From an uncultured Acidimicrobiales bacterium (GTDB taxonomy: Bacteria > Actinomycetota > Acidimicrobiia > Acidimicrobiales > SZUA-35), in the NCBI GenBank assembly GCA_937922045.1, contig CAKZXA010000044.1, forward strand, positions 22,844 through 86,843: a stretch of DNA of 64,000 bases, given 5' to 3'. The translations under genes and the position numbers were made by a program. This document shows, one piece after another, positions 1-8,780 of this stretch. The stretch's first letter is position 1; the number at the start of each line of letters is the position of its first letter. The notes beneath the pieces were generated by a model that was not told the DNA's origin, made no database searches, and worked only from the letters and a program-made list of their open reading frames with translations.

Positions 1-2
1 TA

Positions 3-146
3 TGCAGCGAGCATCATCATCGGGTGCACGAAGGGCGGTGGACGATCAAGCTGCTACCCGATCGGAGCCTCGAAATCTTCCGACCCGATGGTGCCCTTCA
101 TGAGATTGTGCCGCCGCCGAGTCGTAATCTTCCAAAGCTTGAGTAG
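3..146 (+). CDS. C-terminal end of an HNH endonuclease (DUF222/13E12-like), partial
   Basis: The frame open from the window edge to the TAG at 144-146 encodes about 47 residues beginning CSEHHHRVHEGRW. That is the typical end of the HNH nuclease domain in actinobacterial DUF222 proteins: Cys, a His cluster, then VHEGGW-like. The gene starts outside the window. These proteins belong to the REP13E12 group, and a complete paralogue-like gene lies at 35788-36975. Seen: the motif and the stop. Inferred: family membership. Confidence 0.75.
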   Translation, partial: CSEHHHRVHEGRWTIKLLPDRSLEIFRPDGALHEIVPPPSRNLPKLE

Positions 147-187
147 GTGTCTACCGGCCGAGTCGTCGAGTCTGCTGGAATAGAGGT

Positions 188-1351
188 GTGGCAACCACCG
201 TGAAGCAGCTAACGGCAACCACGAGATCTGATGTGGAACATTGGCTTCTTCGGCGCGGGGTCCCTCACCTGGTCGCCAACTACACGGCACGGGAACGGAT
301 CTGGACGCGGGCTCGCCCGATCTTGATCATCGCCTTGGTGATGCAGGTGTTCCTCGTCTTTGGTGATCGCTTTACCGGCTGGACGCAGCTCCTCGTCTTT
401 CTCATCGCTTTGGCCGTTGTCGGTACGGCCTGGCTCGGGTTTCGTCGGTGGCGGGGGATGAGCCCGTTCGACACCCGAGGTGGTGTCGGCTGGCAGCAGC
501 TCGCCTTCTTCGTTCTCGTCCCCACGGCGGTGAGTGCGCTGGCGGGAATCGGCATTGCGTGGACGATGGCGGTCGTTGCGCTCGGCAACCTAGCCTTTCT
601 CGGATTGGTGTATGTGGTCGTTGGCTTTGGGTTACTACCGCTGACTCGGTGGGCGCTCGGCACGCTGGGCATACACCTTCTGACGCTCACTCGATTGCTG
701 GCCCGTACCCTGCCCGTGGTTCTGGTCTTGACCGTCTTCATGTTCATCAACGCCGAGATCTGGCAAGTGGCCTTGCTCGCTCACTGGACAGCGGTCGTGG
801 TGGCCTGCGGGCTCCTAGCCGTGATCGGCACGCTGTTCATCGCCATCTCAGCCGACGATGTCGTAGACGCAGCCCGAGAAGCAACCCTTGACCCCGACGA
901 AGCCGAGGCCTACCTCGTTGGTACTCCGCTCGAAGGTTTCAAACCGTCGTCCAACCACCTCGACCTCGACCGCAGCGCCCGCATCAACCTGCGCCTGGTC
1001 GTAGTCTTCTCGATCGGGGTGCAGATCGTGCTCGTCGGCCTGCTCATCGCCGCCACCTACGTTGGTTTCGGTCTGCTGCTCGTACCGTTCGAAGTCCTGG
1101 AACTGTGGGGCAGCGGATCCGGTGTTGAGTACAACGTGCTGGCCGAAGGCGAAATGCTTGGCTTCCCGCTCACGCTCACCGCGGAGCATCTCGCGGTTTC
1201 GGCTCTCGTCGCCACCATGTCGGGGTTGAGTGTGGCCGCCTCAGCCGTAACCGACGACGCCTACGCCCGCACCTTCACCGTGCAACTCCACCGTGAGCTT
1301 CGCCAAAGCCTGGTCGTGGCCAGAACATATCAAGCCCACGTGTCGTCATGA
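188..1351 (+). CDS. multi-pass membrane protein of unknown function
   Basis: This 387-residue protein starts at GTG 188. It has a cytoplasmic N-terminus of about 40 residues, then roughly eight hydrophobic segments (near residues 43-60, 65-82, 105-150, 170-190, 195-220, 275-300, 335-355). The central stretch from about 220 to 265 is acidic and polar (DPDEAEAYLVGTP, then DLDRSARINLR) and is probably a cytoplasmic loop. I recognise no family motif, transporter signature or catalytic residue. It stands alone between the HNH gene tail and the convergent anti-sigma gene, so context gives no clue. Function is left open. Confidence 0.75.
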   Translation: MATTVKQLTATTRSDVEHWLLRRGVPHLVANYTARERIWTRARPILIIALVMQVFLVFGDRFTGWTQLLVFLIALAVVGTAWLGFRRWRGMSPFDTRGGVGWQQLAFFVLVPTAVSALAGIGIAWTMAVVALGNLAFLGLVYVVVGFGLLPLTRWALGTLGIHLLTLTRLLARTLPVVLVLTVFMFINAEIWQVALLAHWTAVVVACGLLAVIGTLFIAISADDVVDAAREATLDPDEAEAYLVGTPLEGFKPSSNHLDLDRSARINLRLVVVFSIGVQIVLVGLLIAATYVGFGLLLVPFEVLELWGSGSGVEYNVLAEGEMLGFPLTLTAEHLAVSALVATMSGLSVAASAVTDDAYARTFTVQLHRELRQSLVVARTYQAHVSS

Positions 1352-1391
1352 ACGAGATCGTGCCAGCAGCGGTGGCCAAGACAACGGCGAT

Positions 1392-3368
1392 CTAGCAGGC
1401 CGCCCCCGACCATCTCTCAACCTGCCAGCCCTCGTCGGTGTTGGCGACGTCTACCACGGTTAACGCGAAGTTCTCGTCGGCCAAGATGACGTAGGAGAGG
1501 CGAGTCTGGTCGGTGTCGGAGAGGTAGGCCGTGTACCCGCTCGTGATGAGCGGGGGGTCGGTCGTCTGTTCCTCGTTCAGGAAATGAGCCAACGCGTCCT
1601 CCGGGCTCGGGTGGAACGATCCGCTGCCAGAGCCGACCTTGGGACCAGCGTCTGGCAAGCCGTCGCAACTTCCGGTGGCCGCCACGGTTGGAACATCGAT
1701 GGCAGTGATCGTGTCGACCACAAGGTCGCCGTCTGATTCACCGCCCGATTCACCGCCCGATCCACCGTCCGATCCGGAGTCAGGGTCGAAGTCAGGGTCG
1801 TTGAGGCCACTCGTCGGATCAAGCTCGGCGATGGTCAAAGGCATACCGAAGCTCAGTTCGCCGCTGAGTGCGGTCATCCACCAGTCGACGGCTTCGGTGG
1901 CGCCGAACAGAATGATCTCGGCGCTCGAACACGGATCGTCAGCATCGAGGCCAACCCGAGTGAGTACGTAGGCCTGCAAGGTAGCGGGTGACGGGCCATC
2001 GCTGGCGGTGTCCATGAACGGTGCCCAGTTTGGATCGGTCGTCCACGAGACTGTCGGTGCACCTTCGGCGACCTCGCTTGTGATCAGGTCCGGAACTCGG
2101 GCCAGCCGTTGAGGGTTCGCTGGGCGACGTACCTCGATCGATGCCAGATCGCCGGGATAGTGCCAAGCCCGCTGATTGATCAGCACAGGTTCCGGTGAAT
2201 CGGGAGCGGCCCCTTCGTCTAATGAGCCGAGCAAGGTGCCAACGTCGATCGGAAGGGGCGACTGGGGATCGCACGCCTCGCCGAACCCGGTGGCGGCAAC
2301 CGCGAACTCGGCAATGCCGATCGTTCGTTGCCCAACATTGGGCACGTCGGTGACACTCCGCAACCGAACGATCACCGGCACGGGGTCGAGAGCCATCGTG
2401 GTGATCAGTCGGCCATCGTCGCTCCAGCCGGCGGTACCCGAAGGGTTGGCCGCAGTCGGGTCGTAGCCATCGGGATTGGGAGCGGTCGCCACCATTACTC
2501 GATCCACGGTAGAAACATCGGCTAGCAGAGTGCCGTCGGTGGTATGGCTTGCCTCGATGGTGATGTCGGCCACTGAACGCTCAATAACCTCGACACTGAG
2601 CGTCGAAGTCGTGACCGCCACAACGCCTTGCTCGAAGAGCGGACCAAGGCGGACCACGAGAAAACCCTCAGCGCCAGTGTCGACGCTCCAGCTGTAGACG
2701 GTCAACGAGTCGACCGTCTCAAGCTTGATCAGTGTCGGCGATGATGAGAGCTGATCCGTGAGGTAGGCGAGAGCGATGGTGCCTGGATCGGACTCGTGAG
2801 TGCTGAAAACGACCGGCCCCGAGACGAGGTCGATGCCGGGCGGCAGGGAGCTCTGAACAGCATCGAGGTGGAAGCCAGGTTTCGCTGGCTCGACCGAGCC
2901 GGCCTCCGACGCCTGGCCTGTAGCGCCATCGGTGGTTGCCTCGTCGGCGGTTGCCTCGTCGGCGGTTGCTTCGTCGCCGGTTGCTTCGTCGCCGGTTGCC
3001 TCGTCGCTGGTTTCGATCGGTGTGATGCTGGATCGTGCCGCCATCAGCGAGTAGCCGCCGACCGCGATGAAGGCGAGTGCGGCCGCTGCGGCCAGGGCCT
3101 GGAGGGGAACGGGAGCCCGCCGGTACCAGGGTTCCTGTCGGGCCCGATAGAAACCGTTGTTGTCGGCCGTCGTGGCTGAGCGAGTGACATGGTCGAGATC
3201 GGGAAGTTCAGCATGCGCCGAGGAGATGCTGGCAGCCTTCTGTTGGAGCACTCGACGAAGATCGGTTTCGACCTTCTTTTCAACGCTGGACACCGAATCA
3301 CGAACAGGCGACCCACTAGCAGTAGCAGTAGGTTCACGGTCGGCTGAACCATTTTGGGCAGTGTTCAT
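1392..3368 (-). CDS. membrane anti-sigma-like protein paired with the ECF sigma factor
   Basis: The 658-residue product has a cytoplasmic N-terminus of about 85 residues, one transmembrane segment (about residues 90-110, ALAAAAALAFIAVGGYSLMA) and a long exported region. Just outside the membrane lies an acidic low-complexity linker of repeated (T/A)DEAT units, encoded by a 15-bp tandem repeat. A second G/S/D/E-rich linker occurs near residue 560. The start ATG overlaps the sigma gene stop by 4 bp, the usual translational coupling of sigma and anti-sigma pairs. No zinc anti-sigma (HxxxCxxC) motif is visible, so the role as regulator rests on position, topology and coupling. The exported part could sense envelope conditions. 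Confidence 0.7.
   Translation of the reverse strand: MNTAQNGSADREPTATASGSPVRDSVSSVEKKVETDLRRVLQQKAASISSAHAELPDLDHVTRSATTADNNGFYRARQEPWYRRAPVPLQALAAAAALAFIAVGGYSLMAARSSITPIETSDEATGDEATGDEATADEATADEATTDGATGQASEAGSVEPAKPGFHLDAVQSSLPPGIDLVSGPVVFSTHESDPGTIALAYLTDQLSSSPTLIKLETVDSLTVYSWSVDTGAEGFLVVRLGPLFEQGVVAVTTSTLSVEVIERSVADITIEASHTTDGTLLADVSTVDRVMVATAPNPDGYDPTAANPSGTAGWSDDGRLITTMALDPVPVIVRLRSVTDVPNVGQRTIGIAEFAVAATGFGEACDPQSPLPIDVGTLLGSLDEGAAPDSPEPVLINQRAWHYPGDLASIEVRRPANPQRLARVPDLITSEVAEGAPTVSWTTDPNWAPFMDTASDGPSPATLQAYVLTRVGLDADDPCSSAEIILFGATEAVDWWMTALSGELSFGMPLTIAELDPTSGLNDPDFDPDSGSDGGSGGESGGESDGDLVVDTITAIDVPTVAATGSCDGLPDAGPKVGSGSGSFHPSPEDALAHFLNEEQTTDPPLITSGYTAYLSDTDQTRLSYVILADENFALTVVDVANTDEGWQVERWSGAAC
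2934..3008. repeat. five copies of a 15-bp in-frame tandem repeat
   Basis: The unit ggttgcctcgtcggc and close variants occurs five times without gaps. On the minus strand it encodes DEAT(A/G)-type pentapeptides in the linker that follows the transmembrane segment of the anti-sigma-like protein. Unit length is a multiple of three, so copy-number change would not break the frame. Confidence 0.9.
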
Positions 3369-3859
3369 TGCTCGATGTCCTTTCTGAGTTGGCGGAGGCC
3401 GCGGTGGATCATGGTGCGAGCGGTGGCTGGCCGACAGCCGAGAATGTCGGCGATTTCGGCTGTCGGCAGGTCGAGGTAGTAACGCAAGATGAGGGCGGTG
3501 CGGCGGCGTTCATCCAGTGCATTCAGCGCATCCCACAGTTCGTCGGCTTCGAGTAGGTCAGGTTCGGGGCGATCGGGTGGGTGGGCCTGGGCCACCGCCT
3601 GGCGGCGACCCCAGCTGCGGCACCCGTTAACCACCGCCGAGCGAAGATAACTCCAGGGGTGCTCAACCCTGTTCCACGCCCGCTGCGTATTGATGAAAGC
3701 ATCCTGCACCACCTCCTCGGCTATCGCTTGATGGCCGGTGAGGAGGTAGGCCAGCCGTACAAGGTCGACCCTCCGATCGACAAAGAGGTCGACGAGGGGT
3801 TCAGCCCATTGCACGTTTGGTTCGATGCCGTCATCGATTGTGTGGAGTTTTTCCCCCAT
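3365..3859 (-). CDS. ECF-family RNA polymerase sigma factor
   Basis: The protein has 164 residues, the usual ECF length. Region 2 spans about residues 25-90 (DLVRLAYLLTGHQAIAEEVVQDAFI, with the conserved acidic VVQDAF core) and region 4 about 105-160, with the helix-turn-helix LPTAEIADILGCRPATARTM and RGLRQLRK at the end. It most resembles the SigE-like ECF group common in actinobacteria. It is first in a two-gene operon with the anti-sigma-like gene, which overlaps it by 4 bp. The signal it answers is not visible from sequence. Confidence 0.9.
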   Translation of the reverse strand: MGEKLHTIDDGIEPNVQWAEPLVDLFVDRRVDLVRLAYLLTGHQAIAEEVVQDAFINTQRAWNRVEHPWSYLRSAVVNGCRSWGRRQAVAQAHPPDRPEPDLLEADELWDALNALDERRRTALILRYYLDLPTAEIADILGCRPATARTMIHRGLRQLRKDIEQ

Positions 3860-3933
3860 TGCTACCTAGACGTCGAGCGACGGTGATGTGTTCCCCGACT
3901 TTTTCTGCCTGGGACGATCCCGGTCAAACAAAC

Positions 3934-3939
3934 TACGAT
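3934..3939 (+). promoter_or_regulatory. -10 element TACGAT, leaderless start
   Basis: TACGAT lies 8 nt before the ATG at 3948, so transcription would start at or next to the start codon. No Shine-Dalgarno is present. One of a set of similar boxes in the window. Confidence 0.5.
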
Positions 3940-3947
3940 TCGGATCC

Positions 3948-4400
3948 ATGAACCTCCAGGAGCAGCAGGACCGTGAGGCTATCCGCTACACCTTGTCGGT
4001 GTACACCAATGCGGGGGACCGCGGCGCGCTCGACGAGCTTGGCTCAGCCTTCGCCGAGGATGCAGTGGCCGAACTCTCAACCCAGGTTCTCGAAGGGCGC
4101 GAGAACATTGTGGCCGGGTTGGCCGCCGCCGTTCGTGGCGATGACGGTTCATTGAATGCCGCTCTCACGTTCCTTCGTCATCACCTGACCACCTCGCGCG
4201 TTGAGTTCGATGGGCCCGACGCGGCCCGGGGCTGGACCTACGTGTGGGTTCAAACACCGATCGGCCTCGACCACAGTGGCATGTACGTCGACCGGTTCGA
4301 ACGACGCGGCGACCGATGGCTGATCGTTCACCGCCGCATCAAGCTGGACTGGATCGCTCCGAACTCGCTGGTGTTAGACCCATCCCTGCTCGACGATTGA
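3948..4400 (+). CDS. SnoaL-like / NTF2-fold protein
   Basis: This 150-residue protein starts at ATG 3948, chosen because a TACGAT box lies 8 nt upstream. The sequence opens with QEQQDREAIRYTLSVYTNAGDRGALDELGSAFAEDAV in segments typical of the SnoaL/NTF2-like superfamily: a helical REAI..tl..Y..A.D.gd motif, then FAEDA, then a strand-rich half with an RxxDxW-like tail (ERRGDRWLIVHRRIKLDWI). Such proteins are small cone-shaped folds, some enzymes (dehydratases, isomerases) and some binding domains. No substrate can be assigned. Single gene, upstream of the lipase. Confidence 0.75.
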   Translation: MNLQEQQDREAIRYTLSVYTNAGDRGALDELGSAFAEDAVAELSTQVLEGRENIVAGLAAAVRGDDGSLNAALTFLRHHLTTSRVEFDGPDAARGWTYVWVQTPIGLDHSGMYVDRFERRGDRWLIVHRRIKLDWIAPNSLVLDPSLLDD

Positions 4401-4481
4401 CGGTGCTCGACGGGCCTACCTACGATGGGGCTGGGCGTGGTGTCCATGCCCGCAACCACCGACAACCGAAGGGTAGGCGCC

Positions 4482-5207
4482 ATGCAACGCCTGTTTTCCA
4501 CGTTTGTGATCCTGGCCGTGCTCGTAGGAACGGTGCTTCTGGGTGGCGTGTCTAGCGTTGATGCCACCGTTGATACTGCGGTTGATACGGCGGTTGAGCT
4601 TGCACCAACGCGTACCGCGAACCAGCCGGTGGTGTTTGTTCACGGCTACACCGGCAGCGGCGCTAACTGGAACTCCGCTGTCGCCAACTTCCGCTCGTCG
4701 GGTTACGACGCCAACGAGCTGTTTGTCTTCGAGTACAACTGGCGCCAGTCGAACGCAACGACAGGGGTGCAACTGGCCGGTTACATCGATGAGGTTCGAG
4801 CGGCCACCGGATGGCTGACGGTTGATGTGGTCGCCCATTCGATGGGTTCGCTGTCGTCGCGGTACTGCATCAAGCTCAAGGGTTGCGGAGGCAAGGTCGA
4901 TTCGTGGGTCTCGCTGGGTGGTCCGAACCATGGGTCGTGGCTCGCCCTAGGGTGCGCCCTTCTCCACACCTCCTGCGCTGAGATGGTGCCGACCTCGTCG
5001 TTCCTAGCCCAGCTCAACGCTGGTGATGAAACACCGGCGACCGCGGCCAGCTACACCACGATTCGCACCCCGTGCGATCTGGTGGTTTGGCCCTCAAGCT
5101 CAACCGAACTGTCGGGAGCCAACAACCTACGCACCAGTTGTTTCGTCTCACACCCCGGGCTCACCAGCAACGGGCGAGTACTCACCTGGGTGAAGAACGC
5201 TCTTTAA
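4482..5207 (+). CDS. secreted triacylglycerol lipase (class 2 alpha/beta hydrolase)
   Basis: The 241-residue product begins with a signal peptide (about residues 1-28). A small VDTAVDTAVE repeat follows, then the alpha/beta-hydrolase core: VVFVHGYTGSG (oxyanion strand and HG motif), and the nucleophile elbow AHSMGS with Ser120. The Asp (near SYTTIRTPCDLVVWP) and the C-terminal His (CFVSHPGL) complete a plausible triad. Layout and length match the lipase class 2 / EstA-LipA family of small extracellular lipases. The start at 4482 has GAAGGG about 9 nt upstream. An in-frame GTG at 4437, 10 nt after a TACGAT box at 4421-4426, is an alternative start with a longer n-region. Confidence 0.85.
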   Translation: MQRLFSTFVILAVLVGTVLLGGVSSVDATVDTAVDTAVELAPTRTANQPVVFVHGYTGSGANWNSAVANFRSSGYDANELFVFEYNWRQSNATTGVQLAGYIDEVRAATGWLTVDVVAHSMGSLSSRYCIKLKGCGGKVDSWVSLGGPNHGSWLALGCALLHTSCAEMVPTSSFLAQLNAGDETPATAASYTTIRTPCDLVVWPSSSTELSGANNLRTSCFVSHPGLTSNGRVLTWVKNAL

Positions 5208-5399
5208 CCGGTCGGTGAAGTCGTTGATGGCGAGCTCGCCGGACTCAGGAAACACGACGGGCTGCATCGCGACTGGATCTGCGCTTACGGGGGTTGGAGT
5301 TCGGTGTTTGTTTTGAACTATGCCGAATCGGGTCCGACGCTGGACGAACGGTTCGCGGCCGCACAAGCGGTGCTCGGCGGCACATGGCGACCTAGCTGA
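5208..5399 (+). pseudogene. open stretch in frame with the lipase after its stop; unrecognised remnant
   Basis: Immediately after the lipase TAA the same frame stays open for 63 codons to a TGA at 5397-5399, with protein-like content (ending DERFAAAQAVLGGTWRPS) but no usable start codon. It may be the tail of a lost gene or an ancestral C-terminal extension. No family is recognised. Confidence 0.25.
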
Positions 5400-5498
5400 T
5401 CGTCAAGGTCAAAAAGGTTGATGATCTCTGCATCATCAGCAAGATCCAGCGCAGGCCGCAGTAGCTCACCTTGCGCCGGTTGCGGCCGATGTGAACGT

Positions 5499-8400
5499 GT
5501 GTACCTCCTCGCGCCTGTTGGCGTGTCCGCAGATGGGCCGACAGCCTCCGACACTGGCTCTGTTCGGCGACGCCTAGACATCCCTGTTCGGCTGCGGTGG
5601 GCCCTCATCTGCGTGGTTTGCTATCACGGCGCCCTGCTGCTGTTCGGTACCTACCAGGGAACCTACGACGCCTACGTTCACATCTTCCTGGGCGACCACT
5701 ACGCCAGGGATTGGTTCAGCACCTGGGACCAACGCTGGTACACCGGCTTTACCACCGTGTCATACCCGCCAGGAACACACATGGCCATCGGGGCGGGCTC
5801 CAAAATCTTCGGCAGTTTGGAGCGAGCCTTTGTCGTCATCCAGATCCTGGCCCTGCTGAACCTCACCATCGGTGTGTACCGGTTCTCGCGCATGTGGGTT
5901 GACCGCGAGGCGGCCGCCAACGCCGCTCTGCTTCTGGTCTTCTCCTCGGCCATCGCCGAGACGGTTCATCTGTTTGGCCAACTTCCAACGACGTTTGCTC
6001 TCGGCTTCCTGCTTCAATCCTTGCCCTTTATCAAGCGCTGGGTGTTCGAAGGCCGACTCATCGATCTGCTCTCGGGCATCGTTGTGCTGGCTGCATGCAC
6101 CGCAGGCCATCACGTAACCACCCTGTTCGGATCGGTGTTCTTTCTGGGTCCGGTCTTGGCTGCTGGATTGCTGGATCGATCGCGTATCCCTCGGGCGGAC
6201 GAGGATGGCCTGGGCGATCCGCGCGTCCAGCTGGCCACGTTGGGCCCGCTAGCGGCCCGACGGTTGCGACGGGTCGCAGGCCCCCTGATACGTATCGTCG
6301 TGGTCGGGCCGTGCATCTTGATGGCCCTGGTTGGTGTAGTGCTGCCGTACTGGATTTGGTCGGCCACCGACCCCATCGTGCAGATGCCAATCCCGCATGG
6401 CAGTCGCGCCAACTTCCTGGCCGATCGCAACATCGGTTTGGTGTTCTTCGCCATCCCGTGGGGCCTGATGTTTTTCCTGCTGCCCTACACCCTCATCCGT
6501 GCCACCCTCAACCGGCGGTGGCCGCTCGCAGCCTCGATCTTCCTGCTCTTCGTACTGGGAACCGGCGGCACGACTCCGGTGCCTCGACTCATCCTGGGCC
6601 CGGCCTTCGATATCTTGACGTTGGATCGTTTCACCTTCTGGGCCGCGATGATGATTTTGCCGCTGGCCGGTGAGTTCGTCGCCAGCATGGAGAAGGGGAG
6701 CGTGGCGGCGTGGATTCGCAACACCGGCGGCAAGCGGCTGTTGGGGTTCGCTCAAACGTTCTTCGTGGTGGCGATGCTGTTCGCCTCGCTGTTTTCGGCC
6801 ACCTTGTCGCAGCTTCGCCCTTTCCAGCCACAACGCATCGATACCGATCCCATCGTGGCCTTCATCGAGAAGGATCAGCACGAACGATGGCGGTTCCTCA
6901 CCTTGGGTTTCGGTGATCAGATGGCGTGGCTCTCGGCTCAGACCACCGCCACCCAAGTGGACGGCAACTATCACTCGGTCCGCCGCCTTCCCGAGCTCAC
7001 CTCAACCTCGGTGGAACGGCTCGAAGGGGCAAAGTACCGGGGTATTTCTGGGCTGGGTTCGCTCCAACAGTTCCTTGAAGTGCCCGAGAAGTATCACCTG
7101 AAGTTTGTCTTCAGCAACGACAAGTTCTACGACCCCCTCCTCCATTTCAATGGGTGGGTCCGGCTGGGCCCGTTGGAGAACGGCATCATGGTGTGGGAGC
7201 GTGCCGACATCCCGCCCCTGCCGGCTCAGCTTCCCACCCGTGAACGGCCGAAGCTGCTTCGGATCATGTGGGGTGTGGTGCCACCCACCATGATCCTGTC
7301 GGCGGTAGCCATCCTGTTGTGGACGGCGGCCGGTCAGCCAGGAGTAGGCAAGAAGATCGACAAGCGCCATCTCGATGAGCGCGTCATCCTCGGGCCATTC
7401 CGCTGGTTCGACGGCTTCCTCCAACGCATCTCGTTGAAGCTGCCACCCGATGCTGAGCCGAAAACGGCGGGGGCGTGGACCGAGCGCCTCTTCATCGCGG
7501 TTCGAGCCCGCCTGCGACGCAAGCCCAGCACGTGGAACAAGCGGTTTCGCCTTGCGGTCATCGTTGCTGCTGTGCTGGTTGTCCCCGTGAGCAAGCTCAC
7601 CGCAGACACGCCACCACCCGATCCAGCCGAGGCCGCTGCTGGCTACTTCGACGACTTGGATTTCCGGCGGTTCAGCGACGCCTACGCCCGGCTCGATCCA
7701 AACACTCGCCCCGACTATGAACTTTGGCGTCTTCAACTTTCGGTCAATGGCGGCATCCTCGCATCCTTCGCCAAACTGGATCTGTTGGAGACCGCCACGA
7801 TCCTGGTCGACGGGGACCGCGCCACCGTGCGCGCCGACCTGACCTATATCACCGCTCTCAACTGGTATCCGGTGGTGAAAGACATCGAACTCATCAACCG
7901 CGATGGCGACTGGTTCATCTTTGCCGACCTGGCCGACCCCACCGTTCCCCCCGACCAGCTGGTACGTCGCTCAGGGGTTGACTACCTGATCCAGGGTCGG
8001 CGCCGAGTCACGTCGGCCACCACCGACCTGGCTGACGTGCAGGACCGGCCCGAGCTCTATCTGCGTAGCGGACGGCTCATGGAAGTGGATGGTCAGCCCG
8101 TTGTGGTTGGCGAAGTGATGAACCTCGATGTCGACCCGGCCGACCTCACGATCACCGCAGCTCTACGCAACCAAGCGGGCGACATCATCGCCCGCTACAA
8201 CGCCACGGAAGAGATCATCCACACGATCCGGCCTCGGGAATCCACGCCGTTTCTGATCCGCTTCGAAGAGGTAGCGGCCGGGACCGACCTCGATTTCGAT
8301 CCCCTCGACTACACGCCGATTCAGCTCACCGACGAGATCTTCGAAGTCGAGATTTACGCCAAGGCGGTGGTCACCCAATTCAACCTTTATCGCGGGCTAG

Positions 8401-8780
8401 GGGTGAACAATGCTGAGCTGGTCGAAACCACCGACGGTGCGCTGCGACTGGAAGGTGAACTTCGCAACGACGGTACGGAGGAAGCCACGATCCCGATGAT
8501 CCTCGTGAGCTTTCTCGACGACGACGGCGATGTGGCGTGGGTGCAGCACTACTACATGGAGGACGCCGTGCGTTCGCAGCGGCTGGGCAGCTTCTCCTTG
8601 GAGCTACCCGATCTCAGCACCATTGCCATCACCGATGTACCGGTCAAGCTGTTCGCCAACGGCATCCTGCCCACCGAAGACCCATTCGCGCCGAAACCTC
8701 CGCTTCTGATGCTGCCCGAAGATGCCCCGTTTGCTTCTCTTCGGGTGGATCTGACCACGTTCACAGGAAGCGAATCGTGA
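5499..8780 (+). CDS. large GT-C-like membrane glycosyltransferase with exported C-terminal domains
   Basis: About 1,093 residues. The first half has ten or more hydrophobic segments, with DAYVH in the first external loop and a WYTGFTTVSYPPGTH stretch. That resembles the 6-pyruvoyl-tetrahydropterin-synthase-related/GT-C membrane proteins, in which an acidic residue in loop 1 is catalytic. A membrane segment near residue 690 (VIVAAVLVVPVSKL) precedes an exported region of about 390 residues with an NTF2-like part (AAAGYFDDLDFRRFSDAYARL) and later beta-rich domains. It overlaps the next gene by 4 bp (GTGA). The start is uncertain: ATG 5421 and GTG 5499 or 5523 are all in frame, and 5421-5498 has codon use unlike the rest. 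The role in building a surface glycan is inferred. Confidence 0.7.
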   Translation: MYLLAPVGVSADGPTASDTGSVRRRLDIPVRLRWALICVVCYHGALLLFGTYQGTYDAYVHIFLGDHYARDWFSTWDQRWYTGFTTVSYPPGTHMAIGAGSKIFGSLERAFVVIQILALLNLTIGVYRFSRMWVDREAAANAALLLVFSSAIAETVHLFGQLPTTFALGFLLQSLPFIKRWVFEGRLIDLLSGIVVLAACTAGHHVTTLFGSVFFLGPVLAAGLLDRSRIPRADEDGLGDPRVQLATLGPLAARRLRRVAGPLIRIVVVGPCILMALVGVVLPYWIWSATDPIVQMPIPHGSRANFLADRNIGLVFFAIPWGLMFFLLPYTLIRATLNRRWPLAASIFLLFVLGTGGTTPVPRLILGPAFDILTLDRFTFWAAMMILPLAGEFVASMEKGSVAAWIRNTGGKRLLGFAQTFFVVAMLFASLFSATLSQLRPFQPQRIDTDPIVAFIEKDQHERWRFLTLGFGDQMAWLSAQTTATQVDGNYHSVRRLPELTSTSVERLEGAKYRGISGLGSLQQFLEVPEKYHLKFVFSNDKFYDPLLHFNGWVRLGPLENGIMVWERADIPPLPAQLPTRERPKLLRIMWGVVPPTMILSAVAILLWTAAGQPGVGKKIDKRHLDERVILGPFRWFDGFLQRISLKLPPDAEPKTAGAWTERLFIAVRARLRRKPSTWNKRFRLAVIVAAVLVVPVSKLTADTPPPDPAEAAAGYFDDLDFRRFSDAYARLDPNTRPDYELWRLQLSVNGGILASFAKLDLLETATILVDGDRATVRADLTYITALNWYPVVKDIELINRDGDWFIFADLADPTVPPDQLVRRSGVDYLIQGRRRVTSATTDLADVQDRPELYLRSGRLMEVDGQPVVVGEVMNLDVDPADLTITAALRNQAGDIIARYNATEEIIHTIRPRESTPFLIRFEEVAAGTDLDFDPLDYTPIQLTDEIFEVEIYAKAVVTQFNLYRGLGVNNAELVETTDGALRLEGELRNDGTEEATIPMILVSFLDDDGDVAWVQHYYMEDAVRSQRLGSFSLELPDLSTIAITDVPVKLFANGILPTEDPFAPKPPLLMLPEDAPFASLRVDLTTFTGSES

